From: Umbilicaria muhlenbergii
Lineage: Eukaryota; Ascomycota; Lecanoromycetes; Umbilicariales; Umbilicariaceae
Length of the DNA: 64,000 nt
Direction: 5' to 3'
Assembly (NCBI GenBank): GCA_000611775.1
Contig: KK106983.1
Location: forward strand, 4,717,818 to 4,781,817
The position numbers and the translations under genes are program-made. The notes below the pieces were generated by a model. It ran no database searches. It was not told the origin of the DNA and worked only from the letters and a program-made list of their open reading frames with translations. Below are positions 34,731-45,147 of the stretch, one piece after another. The number at the start of each line of letters is the position of its first letter. The first letter of the stretch is position 1.

Positions 34731-35031
34731 TCAACGGATGATGTTCTTGATTCCAGGAGATGAATAAATCTCCAATTGCCTCTGACCTTTGCGTAGTAAA
34801 TACTCAATGGCGGAGAAATCCTTCTTGTCGAGTGCAGTGTTCTTCTTGAACTCTCTCCTGACGATAGAGCTACGTCAGTGTCAGAACTTCAATCTCGATT
34901 TTGATATTATGCTTGAAATACCTAGCATAGCTTCTAAAGTTCTCCCGAGCGTCTGCAGGCTTTTTCCGGGCCTCTCGAAAACATTTCCGGTAAAGAGATA
35001 GAACCTCTCTTTGCAGCCCGGACAACCTCAT
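34731..35031 (-). CDS. SDH6: Succinate dehydrogenase assembly factor 1 (LYR protein)
   Basis: Two exons on minus, 35031-34922 and 34857-34731 (78 aa). The product begins MRLSGLQREVLSLYRKCFRE with the LYR motif at the end of the first helix, then KKPADARENFRSYAR, REFKKNTALDKKDFSAIEYL and the LRKGQRQLEIY block. This matches SDHAF1 (yeast Sdh6), a matrix LYR-motif chaperone that protects and helps load Fe-S clusters into Sdh2 of complex II. A longer upstream in-frame extension (to 35343) exists but has no LYR-family similarity and is probably leader. It is divergent from the FAH-family gene only 284 bp away. Confidence 0.92.
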
Positions 35032-35315
35032 ACCGCCTTGGGGCCTTTTCGTTGTGCAGTTCACCGCAATGAAGATTGCTCTGGACGCTGAGAGTTGAGA
35101 GTTACCTTGGGCCAAGCAGGCGTGGCAATCCGGGGCGCTATCGGCGCCGAAGCCGGCTAGAAGGAATGACGATGCATGGCCCTCTAAGAAGGTTCCCCCC
35201 ACTTCGCGATAACGTGCCATAGTGGGCAACAACAAATCTGGACATTGCTCCGATTCCTCGACATAAGTATCATTGAACACCATCTCAGAAGCAGCATTGG
35301 CATTGCAAAGCGACA
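35032..35315. promoter_or_regulatory. Compact divergent promoter, SDH6 and FAH-family gene
   Basis: Only 284 bp separate the two start codons, so the two genes must share most of their control sequence. No specific binding site was recognised. Confidence 0.5.
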
Positions 35316-36408
35316 ATGCCTGCTTTTTCGGTATACTATTCATCTATGTTCTAGTCCCCTCGCTTTAGGGCTTACCGTTGGCAGCGATTAGTTCGGTTCC
35401 TTGCAAAGGACGGCAGGACCTACTACGGCGACGCCATTTTACCCGCAGGAGTGAGCGACATCGCCAAGACCACACAGGCCCGGGTCATCAAGGGAGACAT
35501 ATTCGGCAAGCATGATGTGACCGAGCAAGTCGCAGTATGTCCATGATTGGAGGTGGAGCCGCCGAACAAGGAAGGTGCTGAGAACATGATAGGATGTGAG
35601 ACTGCTACTTGGGCCACTTGCAAGGGAAGATGTCAAGACGGTGAGGTGTCTAGGCCTCAACTATGAGCAGCATGCGAAGGAGGTACGTGAGGCAATGGCG
35701 TTGCGCGTCGTAGAGTCCGGCCCACTAAAGGCTTGACACAGTCCGGAATGCCGCTCCCAACGTACCCCGTCCTCTTCTACAAACCTGTCACATCTCTCGC
35801 AGGGCCATTCGACAATATCCCGGTAGCCGCACCCGCTCAGGAAGTCGAAGGCCTGGACTATGAATGCGAATTGGTTGCAGTCATTGGGAAGGAAGCAAGA
35901 GACATTGCAGAGTCCAAGGCGTTGGACTACGTGCTGGGCTATGCCGTTGGAGACGACATATCACATCGGGAATGGCAGCTGAAAAGAGGAGGCGGACAGT
36001 GGTCTCTTGGCAAAGGGTTTGATGGGTGGGCGCCATTCGGACCCGGGATTGTATCCGCAAGCCTCATCAAAGATCCTCAGGCATTGCGCATTACCACCAA
36101 GGTGAACGGCAAAACAGTCCAAGATTCATCAACCAAGGATATGATTTTTGGGGTAGCGAAGACGATTTCGTTCCTTTCCCAAGGAACCACACTCTTGCCA
36201 GGAGACTTGATATTTACGGGAACGTAAGTAAATATCAACCTCTAGATGACTAAGTTGATGCTGACCCTTTTTCAGCCCACAAGGGGTTGGGTCTGGGAGG
36301 AAGCCGCCTCTCTGGCTTAGGGATGGCGACGTGGTGGAAGTTGGGCTGGAGAAGGTTGGAACGTGCGTAAACAAGGTCGAGCATATCAAGAGCCGGCCCA
36401 AGTTGTAG
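35316..36408 (+). CDS. Fumarylacetoacetate hydrolase (FAH) family protein
   Basis: Five exons: 35316-35330 (15 nt), 35385-35534, 35593-35682, 35742-36223 and 36276-36408 (289 aa). The N-terminus reads MPAFSRLVRFLAKDGRTYYG. The core has VRCLGLNYEQHAKE, PVLFYKPVTSLAGP, then EVEGLDYECELVAVIG with the Glu residues that bind the metal, GYAVGDDISHREWQ, and GDLIFTGTPQGVGSGRKPP with the C-terminal Thr-Pro. This is the FAHD1/2-like fold. Members act as acylpyruvate hydrolases or oxaloacetate decarboxylases; the exact substrate is not decidable here. There is no clear mitochondrial presequence. The 15-nt first exon is inferred from a GTATAC donor and a GGCAG acceptor that restore the expected start. 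Confidence 0.88.
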
Positions 36409-36910
36409 GGGGCTTTGAGACTACTGAAGATTTAGTAATGACAGTGTCATGTATTACACCAATGGTACTTACGCAACAATTGGACAACGCTCCTTTGCCG
36501 CGGTCCTACGTCTATAGCAACAACTTCTAGTGACTGATTTGCTGCTTGCCACCACTGTGATCAATCGTGGCTGACTAACTGAAGTTCGATCAGCTACTTA
36601 AGGCTCTTCCTCTACGAGGAAGGGGCTGGCCGAGGGTCATGCATCTTAATCAAAGTCTTTTTCCTTTTCAGGCTGTTGCGGCCATGTTTGTACAATGGCA
36701 GCATCTGTTCTCTGTTCTCAACCACATGCTCTGCACTTGTTTCCAACTGCTTCCCAAAGTCGTTACTATCACTTTACGGTCATTCTACTTTAGTAATTTA
36801 GATTTGTTTCCACTGGTACAGCGACCAGGTACCCCAATTTGTTCGATGAAAGCATTAATATATTTTTGAGCTATCGTCAGAGCACCATGCCAACCTTCAC
36901 CGTGCGGTAG
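36409..36910. other. Gap upstream of the cysteine-rich gene
   Basis: A 502-bp AT-richer stretch between two plus-strand genes. The 36639-36869 frame is unsupported. No repeats or RNA genes were recognised. Confidence 0.45.
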
Positions 36911-37578
36911 ATGCTTACGATCTTGCTTCTGGCTATGCTCGGTTTCAGTCATAGCCAGAATACTGATACCACCGGAAACGACTATCATCCCAGGAGGGCT
37001 GGAGAGGATGTGTCATGTTGCTACAACTCAGGAGGATGCAAGGACAAAACATGCCCTCCGTTCAGGTCAGTCACTCGGCCATTATTTACAGCGGGTAACA
37101 GGTTTCATTGGTCGTTCCTTGACCATAAACCCTTTGATCTGCCTTGGTGAAGGTTCTCAAACAGGGACATCTTACTGGCTCCAAATGATACTCACGACCT
37201 TACTTCAGAATGGAACGCGGCCTTCGTCTACAGGCACCCGACAGCGACTATCACTCGTACGTTAGCAGATCAAAGCTTTGCGAAGCTCAGTGTTTTTACG
37301 ACAGCGCGTGCTATCACGAATGCATGCACCTCACCGAGATATACGCATCTGGACGCTCGTTGGCTTACGCTTATCAAAACGTCCCCGGTTTGTCGGTTAA
37401 GGACCTCTTAACCTCCGCAAGGAGGACGAGGAAAGACACTGAAGTTGACACCACCCAAGCTGCAATGACGGGTGACGGTTGCATGAGTACTAACGCTGCT
37501 GGGGTGGACTCTGCTCTCTTAGTGTATCATTGTGTTGCGTTTGCTCTGGTTGTCTTCGCGTTTGGGCTACGGTGGTGA
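36911..37578 (+). CDS. Putative secreted, cysteine-rich, GPI-anchored small protein
   Basis: Proposed exons 36911-37065 and 37209-37578 (174 aa), splicing at GTCAGT and CTTCAG over 143 nt. The first exon gives a signal peptide (MLTILLLAMLGFSHS) and a Cys cluster (SCCYNSGGCKDKTC). The second exon adds CEAQCFYDSACYHEC and DGC, then a terminal hydrophobic stretch (LLVYHCVAFALVVFAFGLRW) preceded by small residues (NAAGVDS), the pattern of a GPI-attachment signal. No family is recognised. Cysteine pairing, size and anchor resemble fungal cell-surface or effector-like proteins; this is inference. An alternative with a third small exon inside the 143-nt intron is possible, so the gene model is tentative. 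Confidence 0.5.
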
Positions 37579-37796
37579 AACATTGAGGAAGCCTGAAGAG
37601 AGGGCGTGCTTTCGTATGCCAACTTCGCGTTGAGAAAGTACGGTTTGGGGTCGCTTTTAGTCCTGCAAGCGTATTGATTAGGATGAAGGTCCAGTCATCA
37701 TTGGGTATGCTTTATGTGGTCATCACATGGCTAGGGATCCGGTGTGCTTTGAGCTTGACTCGTTAAGCAAGATGAAATAGAACAACTGCTTCATCG

Positions 37797-38711
37797 CTAG
37801 ACTACCTGTGTGCCGTAACCCTTGATACTTTCCGCAAACGCCCAGCTCTGTCCCTCTAGTTGCTCGTCTTCCCGGAGGTTTACCCCTCCCTCTTTTGTGA
37901 CCAGAGCTATAGAGTACTTGTCTAAACTCCTCGCATCTCGGTAGAACAGCACCTTCATGCACTCTTTCACAGCTGCAACGGCCTGCTCTTGAGTAATCGA
38001 CGCTACCGCCGCCTCGTCTTCTACCAGCTTCCTCAACAGTGGCTGCGCCAAATGCGCCCCGAAGCCCGTCGCAAGTGTAGGTGCCGAGAAGGTTGTACCC
38101 AATAAGTCCACAGAGCTCAGAAAAGGCTTCCCATCTCCCTCCAGCCCCGCAACTAATATCTGGTTCCATAGAGGGTTTACATCCGATCGACGCTTGTACA
38201 TGACTTTCTGGAGGTAGGTGTGTAGGTTTTTGGCATTCAGGCTATGGCCGGAAGATCCATAGTTCTCTGCGATGTCAAGAGAGTTGAGAAGGCGGTCGAG
38301 ATACTGCATGTCTGAGACATCGCCGCCTACTCCGATGATGGTGTTTGAATTGAATGGCCGCAGGCGCTTGACGTCGGTGAAGCGAGCGAGCGAGCCATAC
38401 GATGCTACACGAAATAAGGGGATGAGCACGTTGAAATATCGGTGACTCGACTAAACAGGCTGAGGGGAACGAACCTAGGTTGTCTGCTGCAATGACCACT
38501 CCATCCTTGAACTTTACCGCAACGACTGAGGTTCCTGTGACCGCTGGTGACTGGGTGTGCGTTTTGGGACCTGAGTTGTGTAGGTATGATGCATCGTAAG
38601 CTCCATAGATATCATCTCTGGGCTAGAATCATCGAACATCAGCTTGAGTAGCCCCATCCTCATGGAGTCTGTGGAGCTTACACGGCCCCAGGCTTGTGGC
38701 AGGTGGTTCAT
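37797..38711 (-). CDS. PRE4: 20S proteasome subunit beta7 (Pre4)
   Basis: Three exons on minus: 38711-38682, 38622-38475 and 38404-37797 (261 aa). The protein starts [20 protein letters not shown], then has [38 protein letters not shown], the [16 protein letters not shown] block and [19 protein letters not shown], all typical of beta7. The residue after the propeptide-like region is Thr in TGTSVV, but beta7 is not an active-site subunit in yeast; it is a structural subunit of the beta ring whose tail reaches the opposite ring. The end is TAG at 37797-37799. It lies beside the HCNGP gene and 1.6 kb from PRE7. Confidence 0.93.
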
Positions 38712-39019
38712 CACACGGTTTGTCGAGGAGTAGAAACAGATGCTAGAGCTCGCAAAGTGTGATCAGAAGCTTGATGCGATTCTTGAAGTGGTTTGACCTG
38801 GATTATGCTGTGTTGAGGGGATGTTGTAGATCCTCTGGTGGAGCTCTAAGCTCTGAGCGTGGTCTACGCGGTTCGTAAAATACGCTAGTCTGAATCGGTA
38901 CTTTATCTCATCGCTGATACTTGGCCTCCTCAGCCTGGGACGTTTTCAGTGATGATTTCAAGCATCAACTAAATCGTGTGCTTTTCTAACACCTGCTATA
39001 GCCAACATGCATCATTACA
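38712..39019. other. Gap between PRE4 and the HCNGP-like gene
   Basis: A 308-bp stretch, upstream of PRE4 and downstream of the HCNGP-like gene (both minus). It should contain the PRE4 promoter. No canonical yeast PACE (GGTGGCAAA) is present. Confidence 0.5.
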
Positions 39020-40070
39020 CTACCTTGATCGAGACCGTTTCCGGCGTCCCAGTGACCTTGATCTAGCCCGGCTGTCCCTTTGGTAAATCCCCGTTCTTCC
39101 ACCTCGTCGACCAACGCCTCTTTGAGCAGGGCCATCGGAGACTTGAGGAGAGCGCGTTCTTTCTCTATCCAGCCCAGCCATAACCCTCTCCGCTGCGCTA
39201 ACCCTAAGACCCCTAGCTGCTCCGCCTGATGCGAGGGTACCTCCTCTACTCGACTGGGTTGATGATGTTGCGGACACAAAATCGATCGCATCACGTTGCA
39301 CTCGTGCCTTCTCCTCCTCCATCTTCTTCTGCATCTCTTGCTGAGTTTTTCCCAACTCCTCACTGTATGTCCAGGTGGGGAAGCCTGCAGGATCCCAAAC
39401 ATCCTTTGGTAAAGTACTTGCGTACTGATCCGCCTCCTCCAGCCCTGCGAAGCTCATCAGCTTCTGAAGTAAACCAGGATTCTTTAGAGCTGAAGACTGC
39501 GCAAGTTTATCGTTGAAATGGATCCCTTGCTTCTTGAGTTCTAAGAAGTGCGCGAACTTGTTGTCCATCTCCGGGCGCGGTGACTCGGGAGGTGAGGGAG
39601 GTATGTCTAGGTTGGGGATAGGGGGCAGTGTCATATCACGTATAAGCGCACGGTTTGCGGTATATGGTGATTGAGGAGCATCAGGAATTTCGAGTTCCGA
39701 TATTGCGCGGGACAAGGCTCTTTCTGGCCCCATTGGCTCCCCTTCGATGGGTGCTTCACCTCGCCCCGTGGGTCCTACTAGAGGATCATTCACACTGACA
39801 TGGCTGGCCCCATTGACTGCGGCTTCTGCACAAGTGTTAATGGCGCGGACAAGTGAGCATACGTAACCCTACCAGTTGAGACTTGGGAATGGGACGATGT
39901 GGCCGGAGCATCTGCCAAAGTCTAGCAACTAGAACATCAGCAAACTTCTAATTTCGTCCAACGCGTGTGTCCAGAAGCGTGTACAGAGCAATTACCTTCA
40001 CGGCGGCTGGCATATTCTGTACTCCTTCATCCTCGTCGTCGCTACTCCCGTACCCCACCAGTCCGGACAT
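39020..40070 (-). CDS. HCNGP/SAP30BP-like nuclear protein
   Basis: Three exons on minus: 40070-39996, 39921-39873 and 39825-39020 (309 aa). The start MSGLVGYGSSDDEDEG is the typical acidic opening of this family. A Pro/Ser-rich middle precedes the HCNGP domain: FAHFLELKKQGIHFNDKLAQ, KNPGLLQKLMSFAGLEEAD and YASTLPKDVWDPAGF. The tail is Arg/Ser-rich (RERTRSPQ, RARSRSLGRRKRSRSR), as in splicing-associated proteins. Metazoan SAP30BP is a transcription and splicing factor; the fungal role is unclear to me. The gene is divergent from PRE7 with 268 bp between starts. Confidence 0.85.
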
Positions 40071-40338
40071 CTCATCATGAGAGTGAGGAAGCCAAGGAGA
40101 TGATAAGAAGAAGCCCTTCAAGATGAAAGATGAAAGCTACTTCAAACCTAATTGGCGACAAAGCGCCCGATACTAGTTTCGGTTAGAGTGAGATCAGCCT
40201 TACCTTAAGGTGGAGAGCTCCAATGCTTCCGCGTCACGGTCACCTGGAGACTCTAGATACTTGTAAATCAACCACTTGCAAAGCCCGACTCTTAGACAAC
40301 ATATCCCACCTTCTCGACTCGTTATAAACCCTCTCAAT
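40071..40338. promoter_or_regulatory. Divergent promoter, HCNGP-like gene and PRE7
   Basis: A 268-bp shared control region. It carries CCTTACCTTAAGG at 40198-40210, another copy of the motif found in other gaps. TTGGCGACAAA near 40151 is only loosely like the yeast proteasome element and is not called. Confidence 0.5.
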
Positions 40339-41234
40339 ATGGCGTCTCTTCTAAGTTCGAATCCGGCACCTGCTTCAGGTCCTGGCTACTCCTTCTCTCA
40401 GACCCCTAACACAGCGGTGGCAGGTAATCGCGAACACAGCTTCTATCCGTAAGATTCTTTGGAGCCATAGCATGTGAGAAAGCTCACATATGTAGATACG
40501 CTGACAACGGTGGTTCCACGCTGGGCATCACCGGCAGCGACTTCGCTATTCTCGCGGGCGACACTCGATCAACCTCAGGATACAACATCAACACTCGTTA
40601 CGCTCCAAAGGTCTTCAGGATAGGTGGAGATGATGAAACGGGAGCAGGAGCACATATCGTACTTTCAGTCGTTGGATTTGCAGCAGATGGTGAAGCTTTG
40701 AAAGAACGGCTGGATATGGTCGTCAAAATGTACCGGTACCAGCACGGCAAGCAGATGTCAGTCAAAGCATGCGCACAAAAACTATCCACCATACTATATC
40801 AGAAGCGATTCTTCCCTTACTACGTGCACGCCATCCTAGGAGGACTGGATGAGGAAGGGAAGGGTGCGTTATACAGCTACGACCCAGTCGGATCATACGA
40901 GAGGGAGCAGTGCAGGGCAGCAGGTGCAGCAGCAAGTCTGATCATGCCTTTCCTCGACAATCAGGTTAATTTCAAGAATCAATACATTCCGGGTAGTGGG
41001 AAAGGCCATGCACTCCAGGCACGGCAACCCGAACCGCTGCCAAGACACGAGGTCGAACAGTTAGTAAGAGATGCATTCACGAGCGCGGTGGAAAGACACA
41101 GAAAGTATCTCCTGTCCTCAAGTGTGTCCGTCAACTAACAATGCTCCACAGTCGAGGTCGGAGATGGATTGCAGATGCTGGTAATCACGAAAGAAGGGAT
41201 AGAGGAGATCTTCGAGCCGTTAAAGAAGGATTAG
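40339..41234 (+). CDS. PRE7: 20S proteasome subunit beta6 (Pre7)
   Basis: Three exons: 40339-40448, 40496-41100 and 41152-41234 (265 aa). The product has YADNGGSTLGITGSDFAILA, GDTRSTSGYNINTRYAPKVF, the long beta6 signature RFFPYYVHAILGGLDEEGKG and SYDPVGSYEREQCRAAGAAA, then MPFLDNQVNFKNQY and a C-terminus IEVGDGLQMLVITKEGIEEI. Beta6 is a non-catalytic subunit of the 20S core. To reach the conserved end the second intron must be 41101-41151. Its acceptor (CCACAG), branch (AACTAAC) and length (51 nt) are normal, but its first two bases are GA, not GT. An unspliced frame stops at 41136-41138 and would lack the conserved tail. The identity is certain; the last join is not. Confidence 0.9.
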
Positions 41235-41563
41235 ACTGGTGTTTCATATCGTGAAGCGGATGGGCTCTTTCAGCATAGCATATCTAATAGCGGAGTCTCT
41301 CCACGAAGCACTTCTCTGTTCTTCCTATAGCCTGCTCATCCTAAAGACCCGTGCTATGCTTCTCGTAACCTCGAAAATAGCTCCGCAGTGCGTCTCATAG
41401 ACCAAGAGCGGCTTGAGCCAGTTAGTAATTATGCTAAGCCTATACATGGACCTTTTCCACCCAGTAGGTCTGCGATCACCCCTTCATGGAAAGAAACGCC
41501 ATTCTTAAATGCCTGATTCCCCGAAACTCCTTGCTAAAGCAGGGTATCGTCAGAGGGCGCTGT
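41235..41563. other. Gap between convergent PRE7 and PNO1
   Basis: A 329-bp stretch containing two 3' UTRs. Nothing else is recognisable. Confidence 0.5.
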
Positions 41564-42451
41564 TCAAAAACGCTCTTTCATTCGCGACGCAACCGTACGA
41601 AGGTTGCCGTATACTTTACCCTGAGACATAGCACTGATTAGCAAATGCGTAGCCATTCAGATACGTACCAAACTCACCGGTGGGCTTCCCAAAATTAGGC
41701 TAACAATTGCCTCTCTGGCAATATGGATATTCCTAAAGCCGCCTAATATGTGAATCTTTTGATCCGCTAGAACTACCCTGGTCCGGCTTGCGTTTTCAAT
41801 AGCGAACTTCGTCTTGCCGTCCTTGCCAGCTATTCGGCCGATCGCTCGTCCCAGATGCTCTCCATGTAGAGTCTTCACATCCTTGATCTCGAAAGTCTCG
41901 ATATAGAGATCATCCAGCCGTAACAAGGCAATGGCATCATCCACGTCGAAGCCAAGACTGAATGCCTTCACAAAGTCCTCTCCCTTTTGTAATGCGCCAG
42001 AATCCGTCGTATGCTTCGACGACCTTAGCTCCACCGCCCGGTTTTTAACGTTCATTCGCACTTGCAATTTCAAGTGTTCGACGAGAGGAGGGTAAATTTT
42101 AGGCCATGAAGCCTTTAAAGGCGTCATCCTATGGGGTGGAATAGGCACTTTGCGGGTCTCAACCCTGTAAGGTCCATCGCTATCCTTGGCAGGAGCAAAT
42201 TTTGGTCGTCCCTCTTCGTCTATGTGCATCGGCGTGTCTTCTGCGGACTCCGTTGATGCCGGGAGAGGTGAGCTTTCGATAGGTGCGGCGTTTGTGGCGT
42301 CAACAAGAAGCTCATCGTCTGCTACACGCCGAATTAGCACTCGGTAAGGCCGAACATTTTGAAGCCTTCACTTACCAGTCTGAGGTGAAGGTACTGCTTG
42401 CGCTTCTGCGAGCTCTTCGAGCCGCCGAAGCAGCGCTGTCGGTGCAGGCAT
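41564..42451 (-). CDS. PNO1: Pre-rRNA processing protein Pno1/Dim2 (KH domain)
   Basis: Three exons on minus: 42451-42376, 42318-41678 and 41620-41564 (257 aa). The N-terminus starts MPAPTALLRRLEELAEAQAV. The acidic part is followed by PYRVETRKVPIPPHRMTPLK and the KH-type core: FVKAFSLGFDVDDAIALLRL, the GEHLGRAIGRIAGKDGKTKF RNA-binding turn, and SRTRVVLADQKIHILGGFRN. The last exon adds GKVYGNLRTVASRMKERF. Pno1/Dim2 binds the 3' end region of 18S rRNA in 40S precursors with Nob1 and Dim1. The acceptor of the first intron is a TAGCAG tandem, so either three-base variant (42318 or 42321) may be used. Confidence 0.94.
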
Positions 42452-42821
42452 AGCTCTAAAGGTAGGATGGCTTATGTTACTTCTGGTGTGTCAGCCAGCT
42501 GTTGCATTCAATATCTGTCAACCGCTTGGCGAGCTTCGTTGAATTTCGCTATTCATGCGCTTTCGGTTTGCCCTCAAACTTTTGGCATTTTCACATTTGG
42601 CTTTCGATGTCGAACAAAGCGTTATAGGGCTGAGCAAACACAGCAAACACCGGAGATAACTTAGTTTTGAAGCTTGCTGGTACCTCTTAAAGAAGTGCTT
42701 GTGGAGATCTTTGTCGCTGTCATCCATTACCCCGGGCAATCAACTAGTTCATGCTACCTTCTCCACTTACTGTGCTGTTTCTGCCAGGCTCTTTTTTGCG
42801 TGCAGGCATGACGATATCATA
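42452..42821. promoter_or_regulatory. Divergent promoter, PNO1 and MDM31
   Basis: A 370-bp gap between two start codons. Frames on both strands are chance. No named site. Confidence 0.45.
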
Positions 42822-45147
42822 ATGAGCAGCAATGTAGGGTGCAGGTTACGCGGCAACATATGGAGCGCAACAAGTCCTTTCTTCGGTGGAAGAGCTAGAC
42901 GACGGATCCCATTACACATGAACTCCATCGTATTCACGAACACATTCCGTCAAGTTGGCTTGAGCGGCCTTGCCTTTGGCCACTTTGGCCCACCGCCAGG
43001 GTCATGCAGATTTGCTGGTATTCGAGGCCTCGCCTCCCGGAGTTTGATGGCATCTTGGGGAAATCCTAGTATAGCGGCAGCGGAACGATCCACCTCCGCC
43101 TATGCAAGCAAGATCGAGAGTGGTACAAGCACGACCGCCACTTTAGATCGTCGAAAAGTATCAAGATTTATGAGTGTCAATCCACAAAGACAGATCCACA
43201 ATCGCAGCCAACGAACAAGATATGGGGAGGGAAAAAGGAATAAGAGCTCAACATCCAGCGAGCAAAGCATGAATAAGTCTGCTGAGGAAACAGCGCGAGA
43301 TGGGACTACTTCCCAAATATCGAAGACTCCGCAGAGATCTGTCAAAGATGCTGCAACGTTAATAGCGAACAAGCATTTGATTGACCGTTTACCGAATATG
43401 CCGCATATGCACAGGCCGAGTAAGGAAGAGCTTTTGGCAGCTGCGACGGGATTCTGGTCGCGGTTGAAGATTCGATTCAAGTGGTTCTCCATACGCAGCG
43501 TTCGTCCATTCAATGTGGATGAAATAGGGGCGTTCTTTTCGTGGGTTCTCCTGGGTCATGTTCTATGGATTATCCTAGGGACCACTACGTTCTGCTCGCT
43601 TGCAATATTTGCTGTCAACACAGTCTTTGCCCAAGGCAAGTTCCCCATCCGTTAGATAAATTCCAATAGCTCATTTGTTGCCAGAAACACTAGCTCGATG
43701 GGTCGGCAACTACTTGACGAAGTCCTCTGGCGTGAAAGTCGTTTTTGAATCTGCAATTGTACCCAAATGGGGCGACGGCGTAATTACATTTAAGAATGTC
43801 TTTGTCTCGAGGAGACCTGGCCAGGGCAAGGGGAAAGTGAGCAAGGGTTCGTCAACAACAGCGGCGGCTGCCGCTGCAGCTGCTGATCGAGCCAAGGAGA
43901 TAGGAGGTGACCGCGATGTCCGAGCATCGGCAGAGGACCAAGAGGAAGATACTAATTATACCCAATTCGATTTGTCGATCGAGACTGTCAATGTTACATT
44001 ATCATTTACGAAGTGGTTCAATAGCAAAGGGCTCCTTCGGGATGTTGAGGTGAAAGGTGTTCGTGGAGTCATAGACAGGACATCTGTTCATTATTCCGGG
44101 GAATACGTTGATCCACGGACGTATAAACATGAGCATAATCCAGGGGATTTCGAGATCAACTCTTTCAAGATGGAGGATCTCCTCGTCACTATCCATCAAC
44201 CTAACAACTTCCGTCCCTTCTCCGTCAGCATATTCAACTGTGACCTACCACAACTCCGAAGGCAGTGGCTCTTCTACGATTTCCTCTCCGCGAATGTCAT
44301 GTCGGGATCTTTCGACGACTCACTCTTCACTATCCATCCTCGGCAAACCCATGGATATATTGGAGCGCAACTCAACAATGGAAGTGAAGTGAACGGGGAA
44401 GCAAATCCTTGGAAAAGGCACAGCCGACTGAGAATTGATGGCTTAAATATAGACCATCTGAATCGCGGTGTCGAGGGGCCCTTTTCGTGGATTCACGAAG
44501 GCAATGTCGACATTGTCGCTGACATCTTGTTTCCGACCGACAACGATGAGAGCCTCGCAAAAGTCATGTCTGACTTATACGATCGCATGGAGGCCACTGT
44601 TACCTCCAACCGCTATCTTCAGCCTGATAAACAGAGTACTACGATCGACAACGACGAACCCAACACCGACGCAACCCCAGGAACTGCTACTGCGGCGACA
44701 CATCGAGACGATGATAAGCGCTTCCTGGTCATGGATCTCCGAGTGCATCTGAATGATGTCCGTGCAACAGTACCACTTTTCACGAAGGATCTTTCTTACG
44801 TGAAAAATGCTCTTATACGACCAATTGTAGCCTATATCAACTCGAGACATACCTTCATTCCTATCAACTGCCGGGTGGTCAAACGTGTTAGCGAGTTCGA
44901 TGGCAGTTGGACAATTTTCGATAGTGGTCTAATGGACGATTTGTCTGCAGAGGTGGGTGTACCTTCGAGTTTACTCGCTCCTCTTGATGCTCCTCCGATG
45001 CTGATGAACGCATAGACCTATGACGCTTTTGCAAGAAATGTGGTGGACGACCAAGCACGATTACGACGGATCAAAAAAGTTGGATTATGGTCGCTACAGC
45101 TTGCCGTGCAGGCACTGTTCATGGGTATGGCTGGGAATGTTGCATAG
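42822..45147 (+). CDS. MDM31: Mitochondrial inner-membrane protein Mdm31/Mdm32
   Basis: Three exons: 42822-43635, 43685-44952 and 45016-45147 (737 aa). An N-terminal basic presequence-like region with Arg/Ser and few acidic residues suits mitochondrial import. Residues about 235-270 form a transmembrane helix (FSWVLLGHVLWIILGTTTFC) and are followed by ETLARWVGNYLTKSSGVKVV, AIVPKWGDGVITFKNVFVSR and the family blocks DFEINSFKMEDLLVTIHQPN and LPQLRRQWLFYDFLSANVMS. The last exon gives AFARNVVDDQARLRRIKKVG and a C-terminal hydrophobic end. Mdm31/32 maintain mitochondrial shape and cardiolipin-linked lipid transport. The first intron is a clear GC-AG intron. The last intron (63 nt) is a multiple of three whose only in-frame stop is its own acceptor TAG. 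Confidence 0.93.

Noticed and set aside
34870-35343. A 157-codon minus-strand frame beginning upstream of SDHAF1
   Set aside because: Only the part after MRLSGLQ resembles the LYR family; the rest has no similarity I recognise and overlaps the FAH gene start, so I use the internal ATG.
40071-40338. Possible yeast PACE (proteasome) element in the HCNGP/PRE7 promoter
   Set aside because: TTGGCGACAAA and similar strings match GGTGGCAAA at only seven of nine positions, which is expected by chance; the PRE4 promoter also lacks a perfect match.
41122-41151. Alternative 30-nt intron in PRE7 starting GTGTGT
   Set aside because: It would keep the frame but is far shorter than any believable intron here and would insert unconserved residues into the beta6 tail.
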